Counted from the stretch's first letter, positions 25,833-34,993 are shown. The stretch: 64,000 nt of DNA from Gemmata sp051859125 (GCF_051859125.1 NZ_JBHYGG010000212.1:1-64000); one strand, 5' to 3'. The notes: generated by a model not told the origin, from the letters alone. Made by a program: numbers and translations.

Positions 25833-27229
25833 TAGTGGGTCACTTGCCTCGCCCGTGGCCATAACGCCGTCGGATCGGCTGCCGGGTGCAGGCTCCCGAC
25901 CCCCCCACCGCGTGGCGTCGCTCTCGTTCTCGCTTCCTCCGGGCGGCCCGCTTGCCGCCCCATACGAACGGTGTCGGGGCCGCGTTCCAGTGCTCCGCAA
26001 CGGACTCGAACCGGGCGATGATTTCACCGGGGTTGGCCGGATACTCTCCGTCCAGAGCGCGCCGCTTCAGCACCCGTTGGATGCTCTCGGCCATGTTCAG
26101 CCACGACCCGCCCACCGGCGTGTACAGGGGCATCACCCCGTGCGCGAACAGCCACAGCACGAACGCCGGAGTCTTGTGACCGGTCAAGTTGTCCAGCACC
26201 AACAGCACCCGCAAAGCCGGCAGTTGTTCCGGCAGCGTGATCGGCAAGGTCAACCCGATCTGCCACCGCTCCCATGCGGCTCGTGACGCATCGGCCGTCG
26301 GGGGTGGTGTGGGCAACTCGGCCAGGACGGTGGTCAGTTCCCGCTTCACCCACGGGTGAAGAACCGCGTTGGTGACCGAGGTCGCGCCCTCGACCCGCAC
26401 CCGCCCGTCGGAAGGGCGGAACAGGGTCAACATCTTGGCTGTGCCGTTGCGGACGTACTCGTGCGGTTGGCGGGCCGGATGCCCCTCGGGTCGCCAGGAC
26501 GTTCCGGGGTGCGGCACCGACTGGAACGGGCCGGCCTCGTCCTCACACCACACCGCCAATCCCAGTGACACCCCCAGCGTGTAGGCGTCCTCGATCAACT
26601 TTTTTTCGCACCGGCGTCGGGATCGGTGACAGTCGCAACGCCGGCTCTGCGTTTGCGGACGGCGGACCCGGTCGGGCACCAGGTGCGGGTGCGCTGGAAC
26701 GTGTACCCGGCCCCGTGGAGCACCTGCCCGATGGTGAACGTCGAGACCTTGGGCAACCCGTCGGGAGCGGCACGCAGAACCCGGCGGAGGATCGTCAGCG
26801 ACCACGTGGCAGTCCCGTCACCTTCGGGCGTCGGGGTGCGGGCGGCCTCTCGCAGGATGCGATCTCGTGCGGCGGTGTCGTAGGTCGGTTCGCGTCCCCC
26901 GCCGTGACGCGGGTCGAGTGCGTCCAACCCCTCGCGGTTGAACCGGGTGACGAGATGGGACACGGCGTCACCACTCTTGCGTCCGGCGGCGCGGGCGGCC
27001 TGCTGGTGGTCGGAGCCGTCGGCGACGGCCAAGAGCATGACGGCGCGTGCAACGCGGACGGCCGGGGCGGTGCGACAGCGGCTCAGGCGGGTCAGTTCCT
27101 GACGCTCGTCGTCGGTCAGCGTGCGGAGCGGATCCTTCCGGCGACGGGACATTGCTACTCCTGGTGTGAGTTACACCCAGAGTAGCCGCAGCGAGAGTTA
27201 TGGCCACGGGCGAGGCAAGTGACCCACTA
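25833..27229 (-). mobile_element. IS630-family insertion sequence with perfect 33-bp ends
   Basis: 1397 bp. The first and last 33 bases (25833-25865 and 27197-27229) are exact reverse complements, starting TAGTGGGTCACTTGCC. TA at each tip is the target duplication. It is inserted in an IS701 transposase remnant. Identical ends point to a recent insertion. Confidence 0.92.
25840..27152 (-). CDS. IS630-family transposase, two frames joined by -1 frameshift
   Basis: The first frame (27152-26595, 185 aa) has the helix-turn-helix half (ADGSDHQQAARAAGRKSGDA) and ends GAKKS-stop. At a run of seven A (complement of 26600-26606) a -1 shift gives CEKKLIEDAYTLGVSLGLAV and the catalytic half: Asp in LAVWCEDEAGPF, Asp in LRVLLVLDNLTGHKTP, Glu in GGSWLNMAESIQRVLKRRAL. 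Zero-frame codons at the site are GCG AAA AAA AGT TGA, the same register as in the IS630 element at 13.7 kb. The stop codon lies within the terminal repeat. All catalytic residues are present. Confidence 0.87.
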
Positions 27230-27407
27230 GCTCCAGGCCGGTCACTGCCCGGCCCGCGGCGAGCCCGCGGGTGCAGCCCTCCGCCCGCTCGCGTGGCTCA
27301 CTCCGCGTGAAGTGTCGGCCGATCCGCTCCGCCACTGCGGCGAGTCCTTTCGTCCACTCCGCGACGTCCTGCCCCGCCGGTCGTCCTGGCGTGACCACTT
27401 CCCCCAA
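27230..27407 (-). pseudogene. IS701 transposase N-terminal remnant
   Basis: Frame reads VTPGRPAGQDVAEW, then LAAVAERIGRHFTRSEPRER and a short tail before the IS630 insertion. This is the usual N-terminus of IS701 transposases. With the fragment at 25780-25832 it represents an older element, internally deleted before IS630 landed in it. Confidence 0.7.
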
Positions 27408-27912
27408 CGCACTCCGGGCGCCGGGGCAATTCTAGCTTCTACGGCTGTAGGAATAGGACTGTCGAACAAAAGCACCAGACACACTCCGTGCGCTGCACCC
27501 GAGAGCGGCACACGGAGTATGCCAAGCACTGCAAACGCCGGGGGTTCCGCCCGGTGGGTTTACACCCGCAATTTCTGATCGTGGCGCTGCCGAACCAATT
27601 CTGCCGGCCCGGCCCGCATCCACAACCTGACGAAGTAGTGATTCCCGTTCGCCAATCGTGCCACGGAGCGGTTGACCTCGAACAGTAACGAGGCTACATT
27701 ACTATCTCGATGAAGATTGTCGTCTATGTAGCGAGCCTCGCCGAATCTGAGGCCGCCAGCGTCTTCCGCTCGCACCGCAGCCAACCGGGTGAAGGAGAGA
27801 GCACCCGGCGCGTGGTAGCGGCACTTCGGTGCCCTGCCCCGGTTTCTGTTGAGGAGCAGGAACCGGGCGGTGCGAGCGGTTTTTCTCTCCCACCTCTTCC
27901 TGGAGAGTTCCG
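27408..27912. other. intergenic stretch with one doubtful small frame
   Basis: GC content drops somewhat (27540-27760). Apart from the doubtful frame at 27560-27784, no gene, terminator or repeat is supported. Confidence 0.5.
27560..27784 (-). CDS. doubtful hypothetical protein (74 aa)
   Basis: The frame contains a protein-like stretch GEARYIDDNLHRDSNVASLL then FEVNRSVARLANGNHYFVRL, with lower GC than the surroundings. There is no convincing start or Shine-Dalgarno sequence and no family. It may be the end of an imported and truncated gene. Confidence 0.25.
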   Translation of the reverse strand: MAAVRAEDAGGLRFGEARYIDDNLHRDSNVASLLFEVNRSVARLANGNHYFVRLWMRAGPAELVRQRHDQKLRV

Positions 27913-28107
27913 ATGGTTGCGCACGCGACCGCGTCCCATAGCCGTCTCACCCCGTCCGAGGCCGAGGCACTCGTCGCCCGACTCGCCCGCGTCGCCTACG
28001 ACGTGGCGCTGCGGCACACCCCGGACCGGCCGTTTACCGACCTCGAACTCTCGCTGTGGCGGGCGCTCCGTTCCGCCGTTCTGGAGCCGCCCGCGGCCGC
28101 CCGCTGA
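27913..28107 (+). CDS. small hypothetical protein (64 aa)
   Basis: ATG at 27913 is preceded by GGAGAG seven bases upstream. The product is one helical domain (LTPSEAEALVARLARVAYDV and FTDLELSLWRALRSAVLEP). Soluble, no signal peptide, no family known to me. It is convergent with the flavoprotein gene, the two stop codons lying three bases apart. Confidence 0.6.
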   Translation: MVAHATASHSRLTPSEAEALVARLARVAYDVALRHTPDRPFTDLELSLWRALRSAVLEPPAAAR

Positions 28108-28110
28108 CGC

Positions 28111-29508
28111 TCACACCGCCGCGCGGCGCTCGCCGATCGAGTCGAGGAGCGCGTGCGCCACGTGCTGGGCCTGCACGCGGAGTTCCGGGACCGCGGTCCC
28201 CTCGCCGTCGCGGGCCCGGACCAGCGGGCCGACGTAGTACAGCACCGGCGACGCCTTCCCGGTCGCGCCCAGAGGTTTCCCGTCCGCAGCCACCTCGATC
28301 CCCAGCCCCAGCGGGTCCGGCTGGGCCAGTCCCCGGCGGAACAGGTCTTCGAGGAGCGCGTCCCCGGCCGCGCGTACGTCGGTCGCCGGGCCGGTGCAGT
28401 TCACGACCGCCCCCACCGACACACACTCAACAGAGTCCGTCCCCCGCGGGCCGAAACTCACTTCGGCGCTGCCGCCAACGTCCTTCGCTCCAAGCAACCG
28501 ACACGGCCGGACCCGGAGCCAGCCCTGCTGTCGGAGCCGATCGACGCCGTCCCAGATTTCGGGCGCGGTGCGGTGCCGGTGGACGTCCCAGTAGGGCCGC
28601 AGGTGCCGCAGGAACTTCGCCCGCTCGTTCGCTTCGAGCCGCTGCCAGATCGCGGGAGTGATCGGTCGCAACGAGTCGAGTACCTGCCGCCAGTCGCCGC
28701 CGGCCATCGAGACGGCCCGGACCTGCTGGCGGACCGCACGGGCGAGCGCGACGACCGTGCCGGCCGCCTCGATCCCCGGCGGCCGGTGGGCGGGCTCGGC
28801 GGGCGGAACCGCGGGGTCGTGCGGTCGCGGCAGCAGCCCGCGGCGCGACACCGCGAGTGCGCCGGGGACGCCGCGGGCGTGGAGGTCGAGGGCGACGTCG
28901 TACATCGTCAGCCCGGTTCCCACGAGCAGCACGGGCGCGCCACGGGGCACCGCGTCGAGCGCGCCGGGCTTCCACGGGTCGCGGACGTACCGCGGCGACG
29001 CGAGGAACGCCCCGGGCAGCCCCGGCGGGTGGGTCGGCGGGTAGTTGCCGACGGCGAGGACGACGCGATCGGCCCGGATGCGCTCGCCGAACTCGGTGGT
29101 GACCGTGACGCCGTCCGGCCCCGGTTCGACGGACCGGACCCCCGCGACGACCTGCTCCAGCGCGTTGGGCGCTCCGCCGGCGACGGCGGCCGTGAGGGTG
29201 TCTTCGAGGTACTCACCGTAGACCGACCGGCGGACGAACGTGGCCGGCGTGACCGCCGGGTCGCGGGCGCTCGCGAACCGGGCGAAGTGGCCGGGGTCGT
29301 CGGGGTACGCCGACATGCGGCCCGCAGGGACGTTGAGGAGGTGGGCGGCCGAGTTGGTGCCGTAGGCGACGCCGCGGGCGAACACGCCGGAGCGGTTGAC
29401 CATCACCACGCGGACGGGGGCCGCGGCCCGCGCCCTGAGCAGGTGCGCGGCGGTCATGACGCCGCTGAACCCGGCCCCCACCACGGCCACCGTGAACGAC
29501 TCGTGCAT
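28111..29508 (-). CDS. FAD/NAD(P)-binding protein (COG4529-like)
   Basis: 465 aa; ATG at 29508 has AGGAGG eight bases upstream. The dinucleotide-binding fold opens at residue 7 with VAVVGAGFSGVMTAAHLLR (GxGxxG). A signature GVAYGTNSAAHLLNVPAGRM at residues 48-67 is typical of the COG4529 / Pyr_redox_9 group, flavoproteins sometimes annotated as hydroxyacylglutathione-type or N-hydroxylase-like oxidoreductases. A second nucleotide site GAPVLLVGTGLTMYDVALDL follows near residue 190. The substrate is unknown. It should be a soluble single-component or two-component oxidoreductase. Confidence 0.85.
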   Translation of the reverse strand: MHESFTVAVVGAGFSGVMTAAHLLRARAAAPVRVVMVNRSGVFARGVAYGTNSAAHLLNVPAGRMSAYPDDPGHFARFASARDPAVTPATFVRRSVYGEYLEDTLTAAVAGGAPNALEQVVAGVRSVEPGPDGVTVTTEFGERIRADRVVLAVGNYPPTHPPGLPGAFLASPRYVRDPWKPGALDAVPRGAPVLLVGTGLTMYDVALDLHARGVPGALAVSRRGLLPRPHDPAVPPAEPAHRPPGIEAAGTVVALARAVRQQVRAVSMAGGDWRQVLDSLRPITPAIWQRLEANERAKFLRHLRPYWDVHRHRTAPEIWDGVDRLRQQGWLRVRPCRLLGAKDVGGSAEVSFGPRGTDSVECVSVGAVVNCTGPATDVRAAGDALLEDLFRRGLAQPDPLGLGIEVAADGKPLGATGKASPVLYYVGPLVRARDGEGTAVPELRVQAQHVAHALLDSIGERRAAV

Positions 29509-29907
29509 CGCGTCGGCCTCCTTACCCTCGTGCGCGGGTCCGGTTCCCGCGAGCTCGGGCGGCCCCCATCATCGCGACCGGGCCGCGGGTCTGTCCACCC
29601 AAGTTCGGGCGAAGCGAATCGAGGTGACAAAGTGGGAGCCCCGGGCGGTTCTTGAAGCCGCGGTCGTCGCGGTCAGATTGGACCCCGCCACGGTCCCTTC
29701 TCGCGCAGCGTACCGCCACTCACCCGGGTTCCCTGGGGCCGTCGCTCCGCCAATTGCCGACGCCAAGTCATCCGTACGGCGGGTGGATCCTCCAGTTCGT
29801 CCTGGTGGATGGTCGGCGGGTCGGTCCAGCGAGAAGTCCGGGCGTGCCACCCGAATCCGGACCGAAGTGGGTGATACCAAGTCCGATGGAACCGGAACCG
29901 TGGTGCG

Positions 29908-29971
29908 GGTCCGAGCCGGAGCGCCGAGCGAGGAGCAACGTGAACCCTCGCTCGGCGCTCCGGCTCGGACC
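29908..29971. repeat. perfect 25-bp palindrome
   Basis: 29908-29932 (GGTCCGAGCCGGAGCGCCGA...) is the exact complement of 29947-29971 around a 14-nt loop. It stands alone far from any stop codon, so it may be a dispersed palindromic element rather than a terminator. Confidence 0.8.
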
Positions 29972-30030
29972 AATACGCATCCAACAGATCCGGGATGAGC
30001 TGTCGCGCGTCGTTGTGGTGCGGTGCGAGA

Positions 30031-30109
30031 ATGGTTCCGGGCGACTCACCCACCCCACGTTCGGAACCATTTATTGAGGTCCGGAACCAACGTTTCAGGT
30101 CCGGAACCA
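30031..30109. repeat. CGGAACCA array with 20-bp period
   Basis: CGGAACCA occurs at 30062, 30082 and 30102, exactly 20 bp apart, the latter two also sharing the preceding AGGTC. An inverted copy TGGTTCCG lies at 30032. About two helical turns separate the copies, so all would face the same side of the DNA: an iteron or multi-site operator pattern. Confidence 0.65.
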
Positions 30110-30405
30110 TTCCATTCTTCCGGAAGAAACTACGTTGGAGTGCTCGCCCGGTGGACGCACCACACCGGACTCCCGTGCCGCACCGGCCATCGGGCGAGTC
30201 AGTCGGGTACGACAGCGTCGAAATGCGAATGGCGGATCTGTGGCGTCAACCCGTGCTGACGGTCCGGCATGCGCCGCCCGTCCTGCCGCCGCGGTCCGAC
30301 GGGGTCGCAACTTTTCCGCGGTTCCAGGGCGGAGGCGGGACGCGGGGGCGATAAAGGGAGCGGATGCCGCACCCCGCGGCCGAGTCGCGAACCGTGGAGT
30401 CAGAC

Positions 30406-30567
30406 ATGCCCCGCTATGCGCTGGAAACCGTCATCCTCGTCCTCGTCCTCCTGTGGCTGCTGGGGGCGTTCATTGCTCCGGTGGGTAGCGACCTGATCCA
30501 CTTACTGCTGGTCATCATCCTGGTGGTCGTGGTGGTCCGCCTCCTCCAGGGCCGCCGGGTTCTCTGA
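30406..30567 (+). CDS. Lmo0937-family membrane peptide (53 aa)
   Basis: MPRYALETVILVLVLLWLLG followed by a short polar loop and a second hydrophobic helix LIHLLLVIILVVVVVRLLQG ending GRRVL: the pattern of the Lmo0937 / DUF5670 family of tiny two-helix membrane proteins. Their function is unknown; in some bacteria they are stress-induced. GGAG lies six bases upstream of the ATG. The gene follows the 20-bp-periodic array by 300 bp. Confidence 0.8.
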   Translation: MPRYALETVILVLVLLWLLGAFIAPVGSDLIHLLLVIILVVVVVRLLQGRRVL

Positions 30568-30744
30568 CGGCCGCACCCGCGGCGGGCGAAGACCGGGGAA
30601 CCCGAGACGTGAACGACCTCGACGGTGACCACGAGGACCGACCTCTGGCACCGCCGAGGAAGCGTACGGTCCCGGTGCGACGCCCGGGGCGTGTGGGGCA
30701 ATCCGGCAACATTTCGGCCAGAACCTCGGCCGACGCGGGCGGTG

Positions 30745-31089
30745 CTACCCGGCCCTGGCCGCCATGTGCTGCTGGGTCGGCTGCCACCAGCGGAGGAAGT
30801 GGGGGTGCCAGGCGGAGGACACGAACCCGGCCACCCGGGCCTCCCCGCTCAGGTAGATGGTGGCCTCAACAGCGTACTCTCGCACGTCCCCGCTCTCCCG
30901 CCGCAGCGTAACCGTGACGTCCGTCACGGTGGCGGACGGGTAGTCCTTGGCCACCTGCGCGCGGGCCTGCTCGCCCGCCCGCGACCGGTCGGTCACGTCC
31001 CGGTAGAAGAACATCGCGATCCCAACCCCCAGGTAGAGGATCACGCCCGAGACCACGCACGCCCAGAGGCCGGTCAGGAACTTTCGCAC
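30745..31089 (-). CDS. hypothetical membrane-anchored protein (114 aa)
   Basis: Starts with GTG at 31089. One N-terminal transmembrane helix (GLWACVVSGVILYLGVGIAM) anchors a soluble domain of about 80 residues with alternating beta-strand pattern (DYPSATVTDVTVTLRRESGD and REYAVEATIYLSG). A cytochrome or metal site is not visible. It is convergent with the Lmo0937-type gene and divergent from SelO. No family recognised. Confidence 0.6.
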   Translation of the reverse strand: MRKFLTGLWACVVSGVILYLGVGIAMFFYRDVTDRSRAGEQARAQVAKDYPSATVTDVTVTLRRESGDVREYAVEATIYLSGEARVAGFVSSAWHPHFLRWWQPTQQHMAARAG

Positions 31090-31449
31090 GGCGGGTCGCT
31101 CGCGGTTGTGGTGTGGAGGTACGGCTCACCCGGTCCAGCCGGTCCCGGGGCGGTTCGCCGGGGCGGCAACTTAACAGCGTGCCCCGCCGGACTCAATAGC
31201 AGGGTACGCGTGACCCAAACGCACCCCGCCAGGCTCGGGACCGGTCCGCGGCCGGCGATGGGAGCCGCCCATTTCGGTCGCTCACGTGTGCGGCCCCGGT
31301 GCGCGACGGGGCACGTCGCGCCGAAGTGGGAACCGCGGCGAAGGGGCCGTGCCGGCTCTCGACTCGCGAAACTACGCCCGGGTGAATCCCCCCGCGTCAT
31401 CGCACCCTCTATAAACTGGAAGCCTTTGTGCGCCTCACCTGGGGGATCG
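31090..31449. other. intergenic region upstream of selO
   Basis: No gene seen. A TATAAA at 31410-31415, 35 bases before the SelO start, may be a -10 box; no matching -35 was found. Confidence 0.45.
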
Positions 31450-32922
31450 ATGGCCACTTCGACGGCTACGACTGCGGAACACGGCACCGCCGGTTGGCGG
31501 TTCGACAACACCTACACGCGCCTCCCGGACGCGCTCTTCGCCCCGGCCGAACCAGCGAAGGTGCGAGCGCCGGCGCTCGTGGTCCTGAACCACGGTCTGG
31601 CCGCCGAACTCGGGCTCGACCTGAGCGCCCTACCGCCGGGGGCCGCGGCGGCACTGTTCGCGGGCCAGGACCTGCCCCCCGGCTCGCGGCCGATCGCCCA
31701 GGCGTACGCCGGCCACCAGTACGGCCACTTCACCATGCTCGGCGACGGCCGCGCCGTCCTCCTCGGCGAGCACCGCCGGCCCGACGGCCGGCTCGTGGAC
31801 GTCCAGTTCAAGGGCTCGGGGCGGACGCGGTTCTCCCGCGGCGGCGACGGGCGGGCGGCCCTGGGGCCGATGCTCCGTGAGTACGTGATCAGCGAGGCGA
31901 TGGCCGCGCTGGGCGTTCCCACCACGCGCAGCCTGGCGGTCGTCACCACCGGCGAGCCGGTGTACCGGGACGGGACCAAGAAGGGGGCGGTCCTCACCCG
32001 CGTGGCCGCCAGCCACGTGCGGGTCGGCACGTTCGAGTACGCGGCCCGCCGGGACCCGGACGCCCTGCGGGCCCTGGCCGATTACGCCGTCGAGCGGCAC
32101 TACCCGGACCTGGCCCACGCCCCGCACAAGTACCTGGAACTCCTCCGTGCGACGAGCGACCGCCAGGCCGCCCTCGTGGCCCGGTGGCAACTCGTCGGGT
32201 TCGTCCACGGGGTGCTGAACACCGACAACACGGCGATCTCCGGGGAGACGATCGACTACGGCCCGTGCGCGTTCATGAACGCCTACGACCCGGACACCGT
32301 GTTCAGCTCGATCGACAGCGGCGGGCGGTACGCCTACGGCAACCAGCCGAACATCGTGCAGTGGAACCTGGCCCGCTTCGCCGAGACCCTGCTGCCCCTC
32401 ATCGGCACCGAGCCGGAGGAGGCGGTCGCGGCGGCCACGGGGGTGCTGAACGAGTTCCCGTCCCGGTTCGAGGGGTACTGGCTCGCCGGGATGCGCCAGA
32501 AACTGGGGCTGCGGACCCACGAGGACGGCGACGCCGAACTGGCCCAGGCCTTGCTGGACTGGATGTACGCGGCGCGGGCCGACTTCACCAACACGTTCCG
32601 CGACCTGTCGGCGGGCGGCCCGCCGGCCGGCGAACGGTACCAGGACGAGGGGTTCCGAGCGTGGTACGCCCGCTGGCAGCAGCGGCTCGGGCCGGCCGGG
32701 GGCCCGGCGTACGAACTGATGCGGAGCGCAAACCCGGTTGTCGTCCCGCGGAACCACCGGGTGGAGGAAGCGCTGTCCGCCGCCGAGGATCGGGACGACC
32801 TGTCGGTGCTGCACCGGTTGGTCGAGGTCCTCCGGACGCCGTACGAGGACCGCCCGGGGCTGGAAGGGTTCAAGGAGCCGCCGGCCGACGAGTGCGGCTA
32901 CCGGACGTTCTGCGGGACGTGA
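31450..32922 (+). CDS. selO: protein adenylyltransferase SelO
   Basis: 490 aa, the normal length of the SelO/YdiU family, pseudokinases that transfer AMP from ATP to Ser/Thr/Tyr of target proteins, in E. coli as part of the redox response. The start is the ATG at 31450, giving WRFDNTYTRLPDALFAP as in the family. Visible blocks: YAGHQYGHFTMLGDGRAVLL, VQFKGSGRTRFSRGGDGRAA, LREYVISEAMAALGVPTTRS, the catalytic-loop-like GVLNTDNTAISGETIDYG and the metal-binding-type DPDTVFSSIDSGGRYAYGNQ. The C-terminus ends YRTFCGT, keeping the near-terminal Cys of the family. It is a single gene closed by a strong hairpin. Confidence 0.96.
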   Translation: MATSTATTAEHGTAGWRFDNTYTRLPDALFAPAEPAKVRAPALVVLNHGLAAELGLDLSALPPGAAAALFAGQDLPPGSRPIAQAYAGHQYGHFTMLGDGRAVLLGEHRRPDGRLVDVQFKGSGRTRFSRGGDGRAALGPMLREYVISEAMAALGVPTTRSLAVVTTGEPVYRDGTKKGAVLTRVAASHVRVGTFEYAARRDPDALRALADYAVERHYPDLAHAPHKYLELLRATSDRQAALVARWQLVGFVHGVLNTDNTAISGETIDYGPCAFMNAYDPDTVFSSIDSGGRYAYGNQPNIVQWNLARFAETLLPLIGTEPEEAVAAATGVLNEFPSRFEGYWLAGMRQKLGLRTHEDGDAELAQALLDWMYAARADFTNTFRDLSAGGPPAGERYQDEGFRAWYARWQQRLGPAGGPAYELMRSANPVVVPRNHRVEEALSAAEDRDDLSVLHRLVEVLRTPYEDRPGLEGFKEPPADECGYRTFCGT

Positions 32923-32992
32923 GCCGGGTCCGGTCCCGATGAACCGGGACTCGCACACCCGGGAGGTGCGCGGGGTCCCGGTAGGAACGCGA

Positions 32993-33024
32993 ACGGGCCG
33001 GGGGCACAACTGCCCCCGGCCCGT
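32993..33024. terminator. bidirectional 14-bp hairpin terminator
   Basis: ACGGGCCGGGGGCA (32993-33006), loop CAAC, then the exact complement (33011-33024), followed by CGGTTTATC. It lies between the convergent selO and 335-aa exported-protein genes and can serve both. Confidence 0.8.
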
Positions 33025-33049
33025 CGGTTTATCACAATTCACGGTGCGG

Positions 33050-34057
33050 TCAGTTCTCGGGGTTGATGATCTTGCCGATGTCGGCCCCGGCGACCTTGCC
33101 GCTCACGGTCACGTCCTTGTTCTTCGAGCCAGTCTTCACGCTCTCGAGGATGCCGGTCAGCGGCTTGAGGCGGGGGTCGGCGGCCCCGGCGAACTGGGCC
33201 AGCGGCTTGACCTGCTTCATCAGGTCGTCGAGCGCGTTACGCATGTCGTTGGCCGCGTCCTCGTCCTTCATGCCGATGACCACGTCGAGGTTGATGTCGG
33301 CCCCGATCTTCACGGTCACGGTCACGGCCTCCATCGCCGGGAGCACCTTCTCGAACTTGTCGAGCTTGACCGGCAGGTTGCCGCCGCCCGGGAGCTTGAC
33401 CTCGTCGAGCTTGCCCTTGAGGAGGGAGACGGCGACGACCGAGGCCTTGGCGTCGGCCCTCTGGATCAGGTCGGCGAGTTCCTTCTTGAGCGGGGCCGGC
33501 TTGCTCGCGGCGTCGGCGGCCAGGGCCGCGGTGATGAGCTTCTTCTCGCTGGCGGCGACGACCGTCTTGTCATTCACCACGGTCGCGTACATCGGCGGCT
33601 GGCCGTTGTCCGGCTGGACCTTGAACATGACGGTGGCGCCGTCCTTCACCATCTGGAACTTGTCGCCGTTGGTCTTCGCGGCGGCCTCGGCCGTCTTGTA
33701 CATCTTCTCGGCGTCGAACGTGCCGTGGACGATGAGGATGTACTTGGCCTCGGCCTGGTTGCCGAACTTGGTCTCCATCGACGCGGCCACGATCGTGTCG
33801 ACGTCCTTGAGCGGGTCCAGGCCGAGGTCGGTCAGGAGCTTCTTGGCGTCCTGGCCGTCGAGGGTCTGCTTGATCTGCTCGAGGGCGTACTTCTTGACGA
33901 TCTCGGAGTCGAGGATCTGCTTCAGGTTGACGATGGCGACCAGGTCGGACTCGGGGGGCAGGAGCTTGTCCGGCTCCGCGGCGCGGGCGGTCGGGGCGGA
34001 CGCGAGCGCACCGACCACCAGGGCGGCACCCAGGAGCGTGCGGGACAGACGAGTCAT
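33050..34057 (-). CDS. hypothetical exported protein (335 aa)
   Basis: Signal peptide MTRLSRTLLGAALVVGALAS with a probable cleavage after APTARA (residue 26). The mature protein starts LPPESDLVAIVNLKQILDSE and alternates helix and strand, rich in Lys/Asp/Ala; recurrent motifs VATVVNDKTVVAASEKKLIT and AVTVTVKIGADINLDVVIGM suggest a DUF3352-like architecture, seen in planctomycete exported proteins. It would act in the cell envelope. AAGGA precedes the ATG. Divergent from the RdgB gene. Confidence 0.75.
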   Translation of the reverse strand: MTRLSRTLLGAALVVGALASAPTARAAEPDKLLPPESDLVAIVNLKQILDSEIVKKYALEQIKQTLDGQDAKKLLTDLGLDPLKDVDTIVAASMETKFGNQAEAKYILIVHGTFDAEKMYKTAEAAAKTNGDKFQMVKDGATVMFKVQPDNGQPPMYATVVNDKTVVAASEKKLITAALAADAASKPAPLKKELADLIQRADAKASVVAVSLLKGKLDEVKLPGGGNLPVKLDKFEKVLPAMEAVTVTVKIGADINLDVVIGMKDEDAANDMRNALDDLMKQVKPLAQFAGAADPRLKPLTGILESVKTGSKNKDVTVSGKVAGADIGKIINPEN

Positions 34058-34315
34058 GGAAAGGTCCTTTTTCGGAAGATTACTCGGCCGCCGGCGCTCC
34101 GGCCGGTCCACGGCCCCGGCGTATTGTACCCGGGCGAGCGGCCGACAGTTTCGCCGAATTCCGCCCCGCGTTCCAGCCGAGTTGCGCCGCACAGCTTCCG
34201 CAGCCGGAACGCGAGGCAGAGTTTCGCGCCGCCCCCGCCGCGCCGCGCCCGATCCGCATTCCCGCCGCGCCCCGAACGGCGGATAATGTCCGTGACCCGC
34301 CTTCGGAGTCCCGCC

Positions 34316-34924
34316 ATGCTCCGCCTCGTGCTCGGCAGCCGCAACAAGAAGAAGCTCGGGGAAATGGTCGAGCTGCTCGCCGACCTCCCCGTCGAGGTAA
34401 CCGACCTGACGCCGTACCCCGACGCGCCGCCCGTCGAGGAGACGGCCGGCTCGTTCGTCGGGAACGCGACGCTCAAGGCGACGCAACTCGCGCCCGTCCT
34501 CGGCCAGTGGGTGATCGGCGAGGACAGCGGCCTGTGCGTGCCGGCGCTCGGCGGCGACCCGGGGGTCGATTCCGCCCTCTACGCCGGCACCCACGGCGAC
34601 GACGCGGCCAACAACGCCAAGCTCCTCCACGAGATGGCGAACCTCACGGGCGACGCGCGGGCCGCGTACTACATCAGCACGGCGGTGCTTTCCGACCCGA
34701 CGGGCAAGGTGGTCGCGCAGGTCGAGGGCCGGTGCCACGGCGTCATCGTGGACGCCCTCCGCGGGGCGGGCGGGTTCGGGTACGACCCGCTGTTCCTCGT
34801 GCCCGAGTTCGGCAAGACGTTCGGCGAACTCCCGCCCGAGGTGAAGCGGGCGATGAGCCACCGGGCGATGGCGTTCCAGCAACTGCGGCCGGTGATCGAG
34901 CGCATCCTGGCGGTTGGTGGGTAG
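34316..34924 (+). CDS. rdgB: non-canonical purine NTP pyrophosphatase (RdgB/HAM1)
   Basis: 202 aa. Hydrolyses dITP, XTP and ITP to monophosphates and so keeps deaminated purines out of DNA and RNA. Family motifs are all visible: LVLGSRNKKKLGEM (SxNxxK start), EETAGSFVGNATLKA, VIGEDSGLCVPALGGDPGVD-SALYAG with the metal-binding Glu-Asp, GGFGYDPLF and MSHRAMAFQQL. GGAG precedes the ATG at 34316; an in-frame ATG ten codons upstream is less likely. It is followed after 69 bp by the recombinase gene. Confidence 0.95.
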   Translation: MLRLVLGSRNKKKLGEMVELLADLPVEVTDLTPYPDAPPVEETAGSFVGNATLKATQLAPVLGQWVIGEDSGLCVPALGGDPGVDSALYAGTHGDDAANNAKLLHEMANLTGDARAAYYISTAVLSDPTGKVVAQVEGRCHGVIVDALRGAGGFGYDPLFLVPEFGKTFGELPPEVKRAMSHRAMAFQQLRPVIERILAVGG

Positions 34925-34993
34925 CGGGGTGTGGCGCGCGCCCGACGCCGTCCTCCCAACGCCCCACACCCGACTCCCAACACCCGGCACGAC

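Larger units (their letters stand above)
29509..30405. other. gene-free stretch with repeats
   Basis: No frame looks like a gene. It contains the 25-bp palindrome at 29908-29971 and the 20-bp-periodic array at 30031-30109, both listed separately. Confidence 0.6.

Noticed and set aside
30031..30109. CRISPR array
   Set aside because: Units are 8 bp with 12-bp gaps, three copies, and no cas genes are near.
32738..34924. 728-residue reading before the RdgB domain
   Set aside because: The extra part overlaps selO in another frame and is antisense to the exported 335-aa protein; the RdgB family begins at the ATG at 34316.
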